This document shows, one piece after another, positions 41,424 to 49,672 of a stretch of DNA of 64,000 nucleotides. Location of the stretch: NCBI GenBank assembly GCA_019359045.1, contig JAHHIA010000005.1:124001-188000 (forward strand), written 5' to 3'. How positions within the stretch are numbered: the first letter of the stretch is position 1; every line of letters starts with the position of its first letter. Origin of the DNA: Scytolyngbya sp. HA4215-MV1 (GTDB lineage: Bacteria; Cyanobacteriota; Cyanobacteriia; Leptolyngbyales; Leptolyngbyaceae). A program made the position numbers and the translations under genes. The notes below the pieces were generated by a model that saw only the letters and a program-made list of their open reading frames with translations, did no database searches and was not told where the DNA came from.

Positions 41424-42563
41424 CTAGTGACCCCCTAACCAGAAACCCAGCACAATCAGCAGGAGGCGATAGATGGAAACTGCTGTGGAGCGGGGGACGA
41501 AGATTGCCAGATAAACTGCGATCGCAGCCATGAGAAGAGTCATTGGCAACTGTGGAAGGGAGAAAGTTACCACCAAAAATTTCAACCCCATTCGCAATAG
41601 GGTTGCACTGACCACCCACAAACCAGCATCGACGATCCGTCCCGCAACAGGATGGGATAAGGGCAATACTTGCCGGATTTGTCTCAGGTAAGACTTCAAC
41701 GTGCGACGTCGAGTGGGAGCATACGAGGTTTCAGATGCAGTGGGCGTGTGAGGTTCCCAGCGCTCTTCCGGTATTCCCCCCTCTCGATGGGTGCGATCTC
41801 GCAAAATCTGCGCCATTCTCAAGGCATCTTGCTCTGAGCGTCGATGATCGACTCTGGGTGCCCCAGCATAATATTCATCGGTTCGTTGGGGGTGTGCAGA
41901 GGGGGATGGCGAGACAGTCTGTGGTGGCCAATTGGATGAATATGGGTTGCTGAATCCTATCGCATCTGGCATTGAAGAACGCGCATCGGGGTTTCCGATC
42001 GCCTGACTGCCTCGATCAATTTCGACCGCAATCTCTTTCAGGCGATCCATCTCGGTCGCCAACTCGGTCGTAATTTGCTGCAAAAACTTGACCCGCGACT
42101 GAATCTGATCGAATTGTTCAGTTCCTCCTGGGGGCAGCACTTCTGGCAGAGCAGATTGAGCCGCAGTGGACGGTTGAGCCGCCTTAATTGAGCGCGATCG
42201 TTTTTTAGGTGTTGTCCCAGGAGCGGATGGCAATTTTTCTGCGGCAGGCTTTTCAGGAGCAGCGGATGGTTTTGCTTCAGTAACAGAGTCCATCTGCTTT
42301 TGTTTCGTAGCAGCTCGTCGCCGAGGTTTCTTTTCGGCAGGCTGAGCAAGCGGTTCAGGATAATCTGGATACTCAGATTCAGGACGATCTGATTCGGGGC
42401 GATCGCCGAGGGGTTTTCGGCTGTATAGTTCTACAACTTTCTCACGAGCACTGCTGGCTTCTGCACCCTCATCATTGGTAGCAGGAGTCAATCCTTGCCT
42501 ATTTAAGCTTTGCGCCGCCCGGCTTGCCCGGACAGACATAAAATCTGCTTGTGGCTCTATCAT
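41424..42563 (-). CDS. Membrane protein with long disordered N-terminus, first gene of LexA-box cassette
   Basis: 379 aa; ATG at 42563 (MIEPQADF; MSVRASRAAQ at 42539 is an alternative). Residues 20-150 are Pro/Lys/Ala-rich and charged (EKKPRRRAATKQKQ). A helical stretch at about 155-185 (IQSRVKFLQQITTELATEMD, then RLKEIAVEID) may form a coiled coil. Residues about 285-379 carry two to four hydrophobic helices (DAGLWVVSATLLRMGLKFLV, LPMTLLMAAIAVYLAIFVP, LLLIVLGFWLGG). No known family. It opens the cassette and its upstream region has two LexA-box-like sites. Confidence 0.8.
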   Translation of the reverse strand: MIEPQADFMSVRASRAAQSLNRQGLTPATNDEGAEASSAREKVVELYSRKPLGDRPESDRPESEYPDYPEPLAQPAEKKPRRRAATKQKQMDSVTEAKPSAAPEKPAAEKLPSAPGTTPKKRSRSIKAAQPSTAAQSALPEVLPPGGTEQFDQIQSRVKFLQQITTELATEMDRLKEIAVEIDRGSQAIGNPDARSSMPDAIGFSNPYSSNWPPQTVSPSPSAHPQRTDEYYAGAPRVDHRRSEQDALRMAQILRDRTHREGGIPEERWEPHTPTASETSYAPTRRRTLKSYLRQIRQVLPLSHPVAGRIVDAGLWVVSATLLRMGLKFLVVTFSLPQLPMTLLMAAIAVYLAIFVPRSTAVSIYRLLLIVLGFWLGGH

Positions 42564-42614
42564 ATGCGTCTAGGGGGCTAAGGTCGGTTCGCGTTTGCCA
42601 GTTTAGGCTCCTAT

Positions 42615-42649
42615 CGTACAAATGTACTATATATCGGTACGATTGTACT
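42615..42649 (-). promoter_or_regulatory. Two LexA-box-like operators in the promoter region
   Basis: AGTACATTTGTACG (minus strand, 42628-42615) and GGTACGATTGTACT (plus strand, 42636-42649) each fit the cyanobacterial LexA consensus RGTACNNNDGTWCB at every position. Their centres are 21 bp apart, two helical turns. A -10-like TATAGT (minus, 42631-42626) overlaps the first site, and the ATG of the cassette is about 52 bp downstream. The placement fits repression by blocking RNA polymerase. The consensus is from published Anabaena work; binding here is inferred. Confidence 0.65.
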
Positions 42650-42876
42650 AAAAATCTTTAAAAGTTTCACCCAAAAGTATGAGGGAATTTCCAGCAGAGC
42701 TTATAGCCATTTTTTTTACATGAGCCACACTCAGCCCCATCGGCTCATCGACTCCTCTACCAAACTTTGGCTTACTCGCCCGAAAATTGTTGTAGGAAAG
42801 GGATTGGGAGAGGGGATAAAGCACAGCAGGCGGAAGAGGTGCATCCCAGTTTTGTAAATTTGCCCTTATCCTCCAG

Positions 42877-42939
42877 CCCTTCTCCCAAAACGGGAGAAGG
42901 GTAGCCAGAGCAAAGTCCTTCTCCCAGAGCGGGAGAGGG
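42877..42939. repeat. Paired CCTTCTCCC palindromes (dispersed cyanobacterial repeat)
   Basis: CCCTTCTCCC/GGGAGAAGGG (42877-42886 and 42892-42901) and CCTTCTCCC/GGGAGAGGG (42917-42925 and 42931-42939) form two adjacent hairpins within text (TCCCTCTCCCGCTCTGGGAGAAGG and 'gatttagggtgagggc') found as a dispersed repeat in many cyanobacteria. It lies just past the stop of the inositol-phosphatase gene and may act as its terminator. Confidence 0.7.
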
Positions 42940-42979
42940 ATTTAGGGTGAGGGCTACGAAAGTGAGATACACCCGGTCA

Positions 42980-43882
42980 TTACACCTTTGCCGCATCAAT
43001 GTCTGCCAGAATTTTTTCTGCTTCAGTACATAACAATGGATGACAGGCACCATTACTCGCCATCAATCCGCCCCATTGGCTGACATCCCCCGTGTTGTAG
43101 CGCAGCGGACTGCCATCAAAATGGGTAAATTTGCCACCGGCTTCGGTCAAAATCAGTTCTGGCGCCGCCATGTCCCAATCTTTGGGTGCAGACTTACCCG
43201 ACAGCGAAATGTAGACATCCGCCAAATGCTCAATGATTGCCACCACTTTGCAACCTACACTGCCCACAAACAAGCGTTTTTCTAAAGGCAACTGACTCAG
43301 TAGTTGATCAAATCGTTGATCGCGGTGAGTCCTGCTGACCACTGCAGTCAAATCTTCGGGTCGATCGCGTTTAGAAACCTGCAACACCCGCGTCGCTCCA
43401 TCCGATGTTTCCACAAACGCCCCTCCCCCCAATGTGGCATAGTAAACCTTTTCCTGTTCGGGCAAGGCAACTACCGAAAGGATGGGGCGATTTTGATGAG
43501 TCAATGCAATGTGAACCGCATACTCTCCTGTTTTTTCAATGAAATCGCGGGTACCATCCAGGGGGTCAATGATCCACACCCAGGGTTGAGGAAAAGCTGC
43601 GCGCGAAGTCTGCGTTTTATAGGTTTCTTCAGTCAGATAGCCAAATTCCTGCGTGCCCAGATTCATCTGCAAGCGCTCCAGGATGTGATGATTGACTGCC
43701 AGATCAGCAGCGGTCACGGGACCATCACTAGGATCTGCCGATTCAAGTGCCTGACTGGTTTGCTTGCCGCGATAGTAAGCACGCAGAATGGCACTGACTT
43801 CCCATCCGATCGGGCGAACAATTGCCAGCATTTCCGCCAAACCTTCATAACTGCCATTACTCAGTGCTTTTAAATTCACCAT
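42980..43882 (-). CDS. Inositol monophosphatase-family phosphatase (CysQ-like)
   Basis: 300 aa from the ATG at 43882 (GAGG about nine bases upstream); an open frame reaches 43978. Metal-site motifs: GYLTEET (Glu pair), WVWIIDPLDGTRDFIEKTGE (DPLDGT) and KDWDMAAPELILTEAGGKF (WDxAAxxxIL). Family enzymes are Mg-dependent, Li-sensitive phosphatases acting on inositol phosphates, PAP/PAPS or fructose bisphosphate. The long N-terminal helical part and DPLDGTRDF favour the 3'(2'),5'-bisphosphate nucleotidase/CysQ side. It stands alone, with a repeat hairpin after it. Confidence 0.9.
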   Translation of the reverse strand: MVNLKALSNGSYEGLAEMLAIVRPIGWEVSAILRAYYRGKQTSQALESADPSDGPVTAADLAVNHHILERLQMNLGTQEFGYLTEETYKTQTSRAAFPQPWVWIIDPLDGTRDFIEKTGEYAVHIALTHQNRPILSVVALPEQEKVYYATLGGGAFVETSDGATRVLQVSKRDRPEDLTAVVSRTHRDQRFDQLLSQLPLEKRLFVGSVGCKVVAIIEHLADVYISLSGKSAPKDWDMAAPELILTEAGGKFTHFDGSPLRYNTGDVSQWGGLMASNGACHPLLCTEAEKILADIDAAKV

Positions 43883-44079
43883 TACAGCCTCGACGATCGG
43901 ATGGTTTAGATAATGGATTTTGGACTTTGGCACAGGCACAACGCCTATCCAGTTTCGCATAGAGTTTGCTGATCGCAAGGATATCCAGGATTAAGCTGCC
44001 CTGGCAACCGATGATGAATCACTCTTAGGAGTGTATCGGTTGCACCCCATTCACCCGTTCTGGCGATCAAGCAGTTGCC

Positions 44080-47000
44080 TCAAAATCCATTGCCAATCAA
44101 AATAAAAGGTGCCCAGTAGTAGGGATGGGCAAATTCCCAATCTGCCTTGCCATAAAGCAGGCTTAACTGCGCCTGACGGAGGGCTTCGGCTTTGGTAATT
44201 CGGGTTTGGGGGGTTGTCTGCGCCAGGTTGCGATAGAACTGTTGCATCAGGTTGCTGGTGCTGGCATCGTTGACCGACCAGAGCGATGCCAGCACTGCCG
44301 AAGCCCCAGCGTTGAGAAAATAAGAACTGATGCCCGAAATTTCAACCCCATCCTGGTCGGGACCTCCTAGTGCTGTTTCGCAGGCAGAGAGCACCACCAG
44401 ATGAACATCGCTCAGGTCAGTCAAGGTTTTGATATCATCGGTCGTGAGCTTACTGCCATTGCCCAAGATGAGATAAGAATCTTCCGGACGACCAGGCACA
44501 AACGCCCCGTGAGTCGCAATATGGAGAATTTTTCGTCCAGAGAGATTGTCTCGCAAGGCACGAAAGTCAAAAGCTCGGTCGAGAAATTCTAAACCGGGGT
44601 AGATGCCCTGAGAATCAGTGGGATGTTTGCGAACAATCGCCGCCAATTCAGCGGGGACATTGGGCAAGGGCGAAAGGTCAGAGAAGGTAGACGCACCAAC
44701 TGCTAAAACCGTCGTGTTTTGGGTGCCCGTTGGCAGACGATCGCGCATGTCGGTCAAATCCGCTGCCAAAATTGTTGAGACAGCATAGTTTTCGATCAGA
44801 TATTGTTTGCCATCAAAGAGCGTACTCATGGGAATGTAGCGAGTGACGCGATCGAGGGAAAAGACAAGATTGTGGATCTGGTTGGCTCGTAGCTCTGCCT
44901 CAATCGGGTGAATCAACCAGGTATAGAGTTGTTGACTCGTTTCCTGTAAGGCTTGTACCGAAGCAGTCGGGTCTTGCAACTGTTCCCGAAACTTAAGCAC
45001 TGTTTCTCCTAATTGTCGTTCACTGACGAGCACCTCAGCACTTTTCACCACGCCTCCCTGAGCTGCCAAAATCAGCCAGATCTTATCCTTCAATACCAGT
45101 GGATAAATCAGCACGGTGCCGGGTTCTGCTTCGATAATTCTTCTCGCTCTGGGCAGCAACTTCACCGGATCAAGAAAAGCATCATCTTCAGCTCGACGCT
45201 GACGAATTTCTTTTTCGAGGGTTTCAACCGTCTGATTATATTCTTGAGTCAATGCCTGAAGCTGGTCATTCAGTTGACTTAATCGATCGCATCGGGTTTG
45301 TTTGCAAGTTTCTATTTGTTGCCCGAAAGCAATCAAGGTGCCATGTTGTTGGAGGATTTTTTCTTCGATCGGGTTTAGCACAACGCCGGCAAGGCGTGCT
45401 CCTAAGTTACTCTCTCGCGTAAAGTTTTGCAGTTCCTGGACTTTTAGGAGTTCCAGTACCTGTTGGGCTTCCAAAATTCTGCCCTGTGCTAACAGCAAAT
45501 CTGCCAGAGCGCGATAGGTCGTGGCAACCGTTTGGGTATAGGTTTCTTGTTCTTGGCGAGAGAGAGTTTTGAGATCGCGACGAATTGATTCGGTGACATT
45601 AACGGATTGTTTATAGAAGGCGATGGCCAGTTGAGGCTGATTTTGTTTTTCCAGAAGTAGACCTAGATTACTGAGAACTAAGCGTTCACCGGCACGATCG
45701 CCAATTTCCCGCAAAATCCCCAATGCCTGTTGATACAACGCTTTCGCTTGGGACTTTTGGTTCAATTGATCATAAATCAGTGCCAGGTTGTTCAGGGTTT
45801 CTCCCTCTCTGGCACGATCGCCTGTTGCCTGGTGAATCGTCAGCGCCTGTTGGTACAAGACCAACGCCCGCTGAGACTCTCCCAATTCACTGTAAATCGA
45901 GCCTAGACTGTTGAGCGTAATTCCCTCGCCTGCCCGATCGCCAATTTCTCGCCGAATCGTCAAAGCTTGCTGGTAGAACCCTAATGCCTGATCAGCTTGC
46001 TTAAGGCTGTCGTAGATACCACCCAGGTTACTGAGCGTGCGTGCCTCGCCTGCCCGATCGCCAATTTCTCGCCGAATCGTCAAGGCTTGCTGGTAAAAGG
46101 TAAGGGCTTTGTCAGTTTGTCCCAGGTTGTTATAAGCAGCACCGATGCTGTTCAGGGTATGTCCTTCGGCAGCCCGATCGCCAATCGCTTGCTGAATTGC
46201 TAACCCTTGCTGGTAAGCAGTGAGCGCTTTGGCATAGGCTCCCTGGTTAGCATAGGCAGTGCCGATGCTGGTCAGCAGGTATGCCTGTCCAGCGCGATCG
46301 CCGATCTGACTGGCAATGGCAAGTGCTCGTGGGTAAAATTCCAACGCTTTGTTAAATTGCCCCAAATTGGAATAAGCCAAGCCAATATTACCAAGACTGA
46401 GTTCTGCCCCTGCCCGATCGCCAATTTCCTGCTGAATGCTCAAAGCGGGTTGATAGAGTGCCAGTGCCTTTTCGTAATTACCTTGCCCGTCATAAACTGC
46501 ACCAATACTTCCTAAAGTTCGAGCTTCACCTGCCCGATCGCCCAGTTCCCGTCGTAGATCGAGCGATTGTTGATAAAACTTGAGCGCCTGAGTATAGTCA
46601 CCCGAACTGCTGTATACATAACCGAGTGCACTCAGAACTCGCCCTTCACCTACCCGATCTCTGACCGCACGGGTCAGGGTCAGGGCTTGCTGTTGAATCT
46701 CTAGCGCTTTGCCATATTTTCCCTGACTGCCGTAAGCTGCACCCAATTCATTCAGAATACGCCCTTCGGTCAGCCGATCGCCCACTTGCTGGCTAACTGC
46801 CAGCGCCTGCTGGTGAAACGCGATCGCCTCGTCATAGCGAGAAAGTTTGCGATGCACCACCCCCAATTCATTCAAGGTCGCACCTTCTCCTTGGTGATCG
46901 TGAAGGGAGCGATTGATCGCCAGTGCTTTTTGAAGCACGGTCAGTGCCTGAGGATAGTCACCCAAGCTATGGTACATCCGACCAATCGCAGTAAGAGTAC

Positions 47001-47271
47001 GCCCTTCGTTTAAGCGATCGCCTAATGCTTGCCGTATTGCCAATGTTTGTTGAAAAGTAGCCAATGCTTGCTGCCATTGTCCCTGTAAGAACTGGCGATC
47101 GGCCATTTCAAACAATCGATTTGCCTCCAGCTCGCGATTCGGGTGATCGTGATTTTGGGCATGGAGAGACCGCGCCAGAGCCACCTGTTTGAACACAATG
47201 CCCGGTTCAACCCAGGGAAAAAACAGCAGACAGAATGCAACAAACCAGCAATAAAGGCGGCAGGGATACAT
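44080..47271 (-). CDS. CHAT-domain protein with TPR repeats
   Basis: 1063 aa from the ATG at 47271, which gives a signal peptide-like start (MYPCRLYCWFVAFCLLFFPW); earlier in-frame ATGs, for example 47367, would bury it. About a dozen 40-residue TPR units of Kinesin-light-chain type follow (ALAIRQALGDRLNEGRTL, AYLLTSIGTAYANQGAYAKAL), then a coiled linker and a caspase-like CHAT domain. The dyad is visible: His in ILHIATHGAFVPG and Cys in LVVLSACETALGG, so it is probably proteolytically active. Each TPR carries a GDR turn coded by CGATCG, repeating every 120 bp. The DUF928 gene lies 136 bp upstream on the same strand, a usual partner. Confidence 0.93.
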   Translation of the reverse strand: MYPCRLYCWFVAFCLLFFPWVEPGIVFKQVALARSLHAQNHDHPNRELEANRLFEMADRQFLQGQWQQALATFQQTLAIRQALGDRLNEGRTLTAIGRMYHSLGDYPQALTVLQKALAINRSLHDHQGEGATLNELGVVHRKLSRYDEAIAFHQQALAVSQQVGDRLTEGRILNELGAAYGSQGKYGKALEIQQQALTLTRAVRDRVGEGRVLSALGYVYSSSGDYTQALKFYQQSLDLRRELGDRAGEARTLGSIGAVYDGQGNYEKALALYQPALSIQQEIGDRAGAELSLGNIGLAYSNLGQFNKALEFYPRALAIASQIGDRAGQAYLLTSIGTAYANQGAYAKALTAYQQGLAIQQAIGDRAAEGHTLNSIGAAYNNLGQTDKALTFYQQALTIRREIGDRAGEARTLSNLGGIYDSLKQADQALGFYQQALTIRREIGDRAGEGITLNSLGSIYSELGESQRALVLYQQALTIHQATGDRAREGETLNNLALIYDQLNQKSQAKALYQQALGILREIGDRAGERLVLSNLGLLLEKQNQPQLAIAFYKQSVNVTESIRRDLKTLSRQEQETYTQTVATTYRALADLLLAQGRILEAQQVLELLKVQELQNFTRESNLGARLAGVVLNPIEEKILQQHGTLIAFGQQIETCKQTRCDRLSQLNDQLQALTQEYNQTVETLEKEIRQRRAEDDAFLDPVKLLPRARRIIEAEPGTVLIYPLVLKDKIWLILAAQGGVVKSAEVLVSERQLGETVLKFREQLQDPTASVQALQETSQQLYTWLIHPIEAELRANQIHNLVFSLDRVTRYIPMSTLFDGKQYLIENYAVSTILAADLTDMRDRLPTGTQNTTVLAVGASTFSDLSPLPNVPAELAAIVRKHPTDSQGIYPGLEFLDRAFDFRALRDNLSGRKILHIATHGAFVPGRPEDSYLILGNGSKLTTDDIKTLTDLSDVHLVVLSACETALGGPDQDGVEISGISSYFLNAGASAVLASLWSVNDASTSNLMQQFYRNLAQTTPQTRITKAEALRQAQLSLLYGKADWEFAHPYYWAPFILIGNGF

Positions 47272-47407
47272 AGCGATCCAATCTGGGCGGGAAGATGCAA
47301 GAATGGGCGTTGCTGAAAAGCAGGATGATTTGGAACGAAGTTTCAAATCATTCAGTATCGTTTTCATCCCGTCGTTGAGCAATGCCCAAGAATGAGTTAT
47401 TAAAATG

Positions 47408-48370
47408 CTAGCGCGCCCCTCCCCCTGCATCCCTTCTAGGAGGAAGTTTGGCATCAGGTGGATGAAACTTGCCTGGAGCATTTTGAGTCGAGACGTTGGC
47501 GGGAGTGGCAGGCGATCGACTCGATGGGGCAACAGTTAAAGGAACTAAGCCTGGTATATTGACCAGCGGCGCATTGACCACAGGGTTGGGTAGTTTGATA
47601 GCTCTGAGTAAATCCGCCCATTCTGCTTTGAGTTGGGTATCTGCTGGACGGCTATGTCGCAGATTTGCCAAGGTTGTGAGTGTATCGTACCAGATGCCTG
47701 CTGCGGCATAAGTTGCAGGATAGTTTTCGGGCGATGCTGTTCGCAATTGGGCGACCAAGTTGATGTCAGGAAGCACCCGCTGAATCATTGCCTGCATAAA
47801 GAAGGGTTCCTGAACCAGGCTCTGCGGGTCGCAGTAGATCGTCACAATCCAGGTATAAGATCGGTTGAGTTTCAATGGCGGTGAATTGGCAGGCAGTTGC
47901 AGCTGCATAATCCCTGCTTCAGATGCCTGAATCTTTGTCTGGAAGACAGCTTCGTCAGTCCCGTCTAAACCTTCTTCCATTAACATGAACTCAACGGGGG
48001 TTGGATTGGCGACATACCAGAAGAAACTGGGATGCTCGGAGGTGGTGACGCCAATATGATCGTTGGGTGCCAGTAAGATCGGTGATTGACAATTTCCCCG
48101 AGTACCACCGCCTTCTCGCCGACCCGGTAACCCGCGTTTGGGCGGAACGTATCGGGCGGGAACCCGTCCATCGGGTTTACGGGAAGCCTGGGCAAGCAGA
48201 GATCGCTGCAAGTGGGACAGTGCGGAGAAATCAGTGAAAAGAGGAGTAGGGTGATCGTCAACTGGTGTAGGTTCGATCGGCGAGGGGTTAAATGCTTCTG
48301 CCTGCACAGCCATTTTTATCCAAGAAATGGCTGACAACAGCACCGTGGCAAGAATGATGCTTCGCTTCAT
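47408..48370 (-). CDS. DUF928 protein
   Basis: 320 aa with a signal peptide (ATVLLSAISWIKMAVQAEA). Family marks: PPKRGLPGRREGGGTRG, LAPNDHIGVTTSEHPSFFWYV, YTWIVTIYCDPQ and AGIWYDTLTTLANLR. DUF928 proteins are extracytoplasmic, function unknown, and in cyanobacteria are commonly encoded with CHAT/TPR or CHASE2 proteins, as here. The C-terminus is a Pro/Ala/Arg-rich tail ending near DAGGGAR. Probably the first gene of an operon with the CHAT gene. Confidence 0.92.
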   Translation of the reverse strand: MKRSIILATVLLSAISWIKMAVQAEAFNPSPIEPTPVDDHPTPLFTDFSALSHLQRSLLAQASRKPDGRVPARYVPPKRGLPGRREGGGTRGNCQSPILLAPNDHIGVTTSEHPSFFWYVANPTPVEFMLMEEGLDGTDEAVFQTKIQASEAGIMQLQLPANSPPLKLNRSYTWIVTIYCDPQSLVQEPFFMQAMIQRVLPDINLVAQLRTASPENYPATYAAAGIWYDTLTTLANLRHSRPADTQLKAEWADLLRAIKLPNPVVNAPLVNIPGLVPLTVAPSSRSPATPANVSTQNAPGKFHPPDAKLPPRRDAGGGAR

Positions 48371-48710
48371 TTTAACGGCACAAGAAATGGTTAAGAGCGG
48401 CAGATGCGAGGCTGGAACAATTTAAAGAAGTAACTTGTATTAGTAAAAGCATCGAAAATTTTACCGAAGAAAAATTGCCTACTTAATCATACGCAACTTT
48501 TATTCGATCGCTTTTAAGAATGACTTCTTTTCCTACAGTAGACATCAAGCAATCCCCAGTAGGTTCCGGTATTCAGAGATTTCAGGACCTCAAAATATAA
48601 ATTTTTTTGTATCCTAATACCCTATAAAATGCGCTATCAGGTGAATACTCGTTTTTTATCTTCACTGAATTGCTCTCTCCCAATCCCAAGCATTGGACAA
48701 GCTTAGGCAA
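48371..48710. other. AT-rich intergenic region, no gene seen
   Basis: 340 bp between the DUF928 start and the stop of the Rpn-type gene. No ORF, RNA or strong dyad is evident. It should contain the DUF928-CHAT promoter at its low end. Confidence 0.5.
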
Positions 48711-49670
48711 TCAAGCTTTTGGTTGTTCTTGCCCCAACCAGGCAACCAGATCAGTAGTCTGGGAGAAACCCAGCAAAGCTTCTGCCAGGTTTTCCAGTTG
48801 AACCCGCGATAGTTCTCGAACTTGTTCTTGTAGAGCTAGCTCAACTTCGCCCAATTGCCGTATCAACAGACGCATCACCAGTGAGAAAGCTTCAGCCTGC
48901 TGTCCCTGCTGTAAACCCTGCTGTAAACCCTGCTGTAAACCCTGCTGTAAACCCTGCTGTAAACCCTGCTGTAAACCCTGCTGTAAACCCTGCTGTAAAC
49001 CCTGTTGTAAACCCTGTTGTCGTCCTTCTTCTAGCCCTTGCTGTAAGATATCTTGGTAAATTACAGATTCGCGCATAACCTCCTCCCGAAATACCTGTCG
49101 AATTAAGTCTTTTTCAAAGCGTAATCCTGCCAAAATTTCAATACAGCTGACTAAATTACTACGCTGTTGTTTATTTTCAATTTTAGTGACTTGCTCAGCC
49201 ACCGCCCGCAACAGATCGTTCTGGGATTTCCCTGTGGCCAACGTCGCAAAAGGGAGTAGCGCTGGGGTATTGAGGAAGATGCTGGAGTCCTGCTCCCATA
49301 AGCGAATGATGCGGTAGCGATGTACAGTCGTGCGATCTTCGTATTGTTCTATGAAGGCGGTATCTGAGGTTGTTTCTTTTAGAAATAGAACAACCTGTTC
49401 TATATCGCAATTGTACTGTCGCTTTAGTCGGACTGAATAATCCAACATCCGGAAGGACAGAGGAGGGGCTGAATCGGGTCGTGTTTGAAATTCTAGGTGC
49501 AGGATCTGGTTAGTGGTTTTTAGAAAAGTCAGGGCATCGGCTCGAATAGGTTCTTGACTCAACTCCGTTTTCAAAAGCTGAACGTCTCCCGTTTCATCGA
49601 GCAATAGCCAGCGGACAAACTCGTTGGGGTATTGTTCAGCCAGGAATTTGCAAGCGTTGTCGTAGCTCAT
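48711..49670 (-). CDS. Rpn-type recombination-promoting nuclease / PD-(D/E)XK family with DUF4351
   Basis: 319 aa from MSYDNACKFLAEQYP at 49670. The N-terminal PD-(D/E)XK part has LLLDETGDVQLLKTELSQEP, RADALTF and ILHLEFQTRPD, giving the Asp and E-x-Q catalytic positions seen in Rpn/YhgA-like proteins. It is followed by RMLDYSVRLKRQY. The linker is nine QQGL repeats from a 12-bp tandem array. A C-terminal DUF4351 helical domain follows (AFSLVMRLLIRQLGE, then VELALQEQVRELS). Such proteins cleave DNA and promote recA-independent recombination, and are often expanded in cyanobacteria. It starts two bases after the GH15-like gene stop. Confidence 0.9.
   Translation of the reverse strand: MSYDNACKFLAEQYPNEFVRWLLLDETGDVQLLKTELSQEPIRADALTFLKTTNQILHLEFQTRPDSAPPLSFRMLDYSVRLKRQYNCDIEQVVLFLKETTSDTAFIEQYEDRTTVHRYRIIRLWEQDSSIFLNTPALLPFATLATGKSQNDLLRAVAEQVTKIENKQQRSNLVSCIEILAGLRFEKDLIRQVFREEVMRESVIYQDILQQGLEEGRQQGLQQGLQQGLQQGLQQGLQQGLQQGLQQGLQQGLQQGQQAEAFSLVMRLLIRQLGEVELALQEQVRELSRVQLENLAEALLGFSQTTDLVAWLGQEQPKA
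48906..49020. repeat. 12-bp tandem repeat in coding sequence
   Basis: CTGCTGTAAACC is repeated nine times with nearly perfect identity (the last two units have CTGTTG). It encodes (Gln-Gln-Gly-Leu)n on the minus strand between nuclease and DUF4351 domains. It is flanked by decayed units, as expected from slippage. Confidence 0.95.
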
Positions 49671-49672
49671 GA

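Noticed and set aside
42860-42955. Possible CRISPR array from the repeated CCTTCTCCC text
   Set aside because: Only two short palindromic units with no regular spacers; it fits a dispersed hairpin repeat.
48881-49078. NPAV-repeat + strand frame
   Set aside because: Antisense reading of the 12-bp repeat within the Rpn-type nuclease gene.
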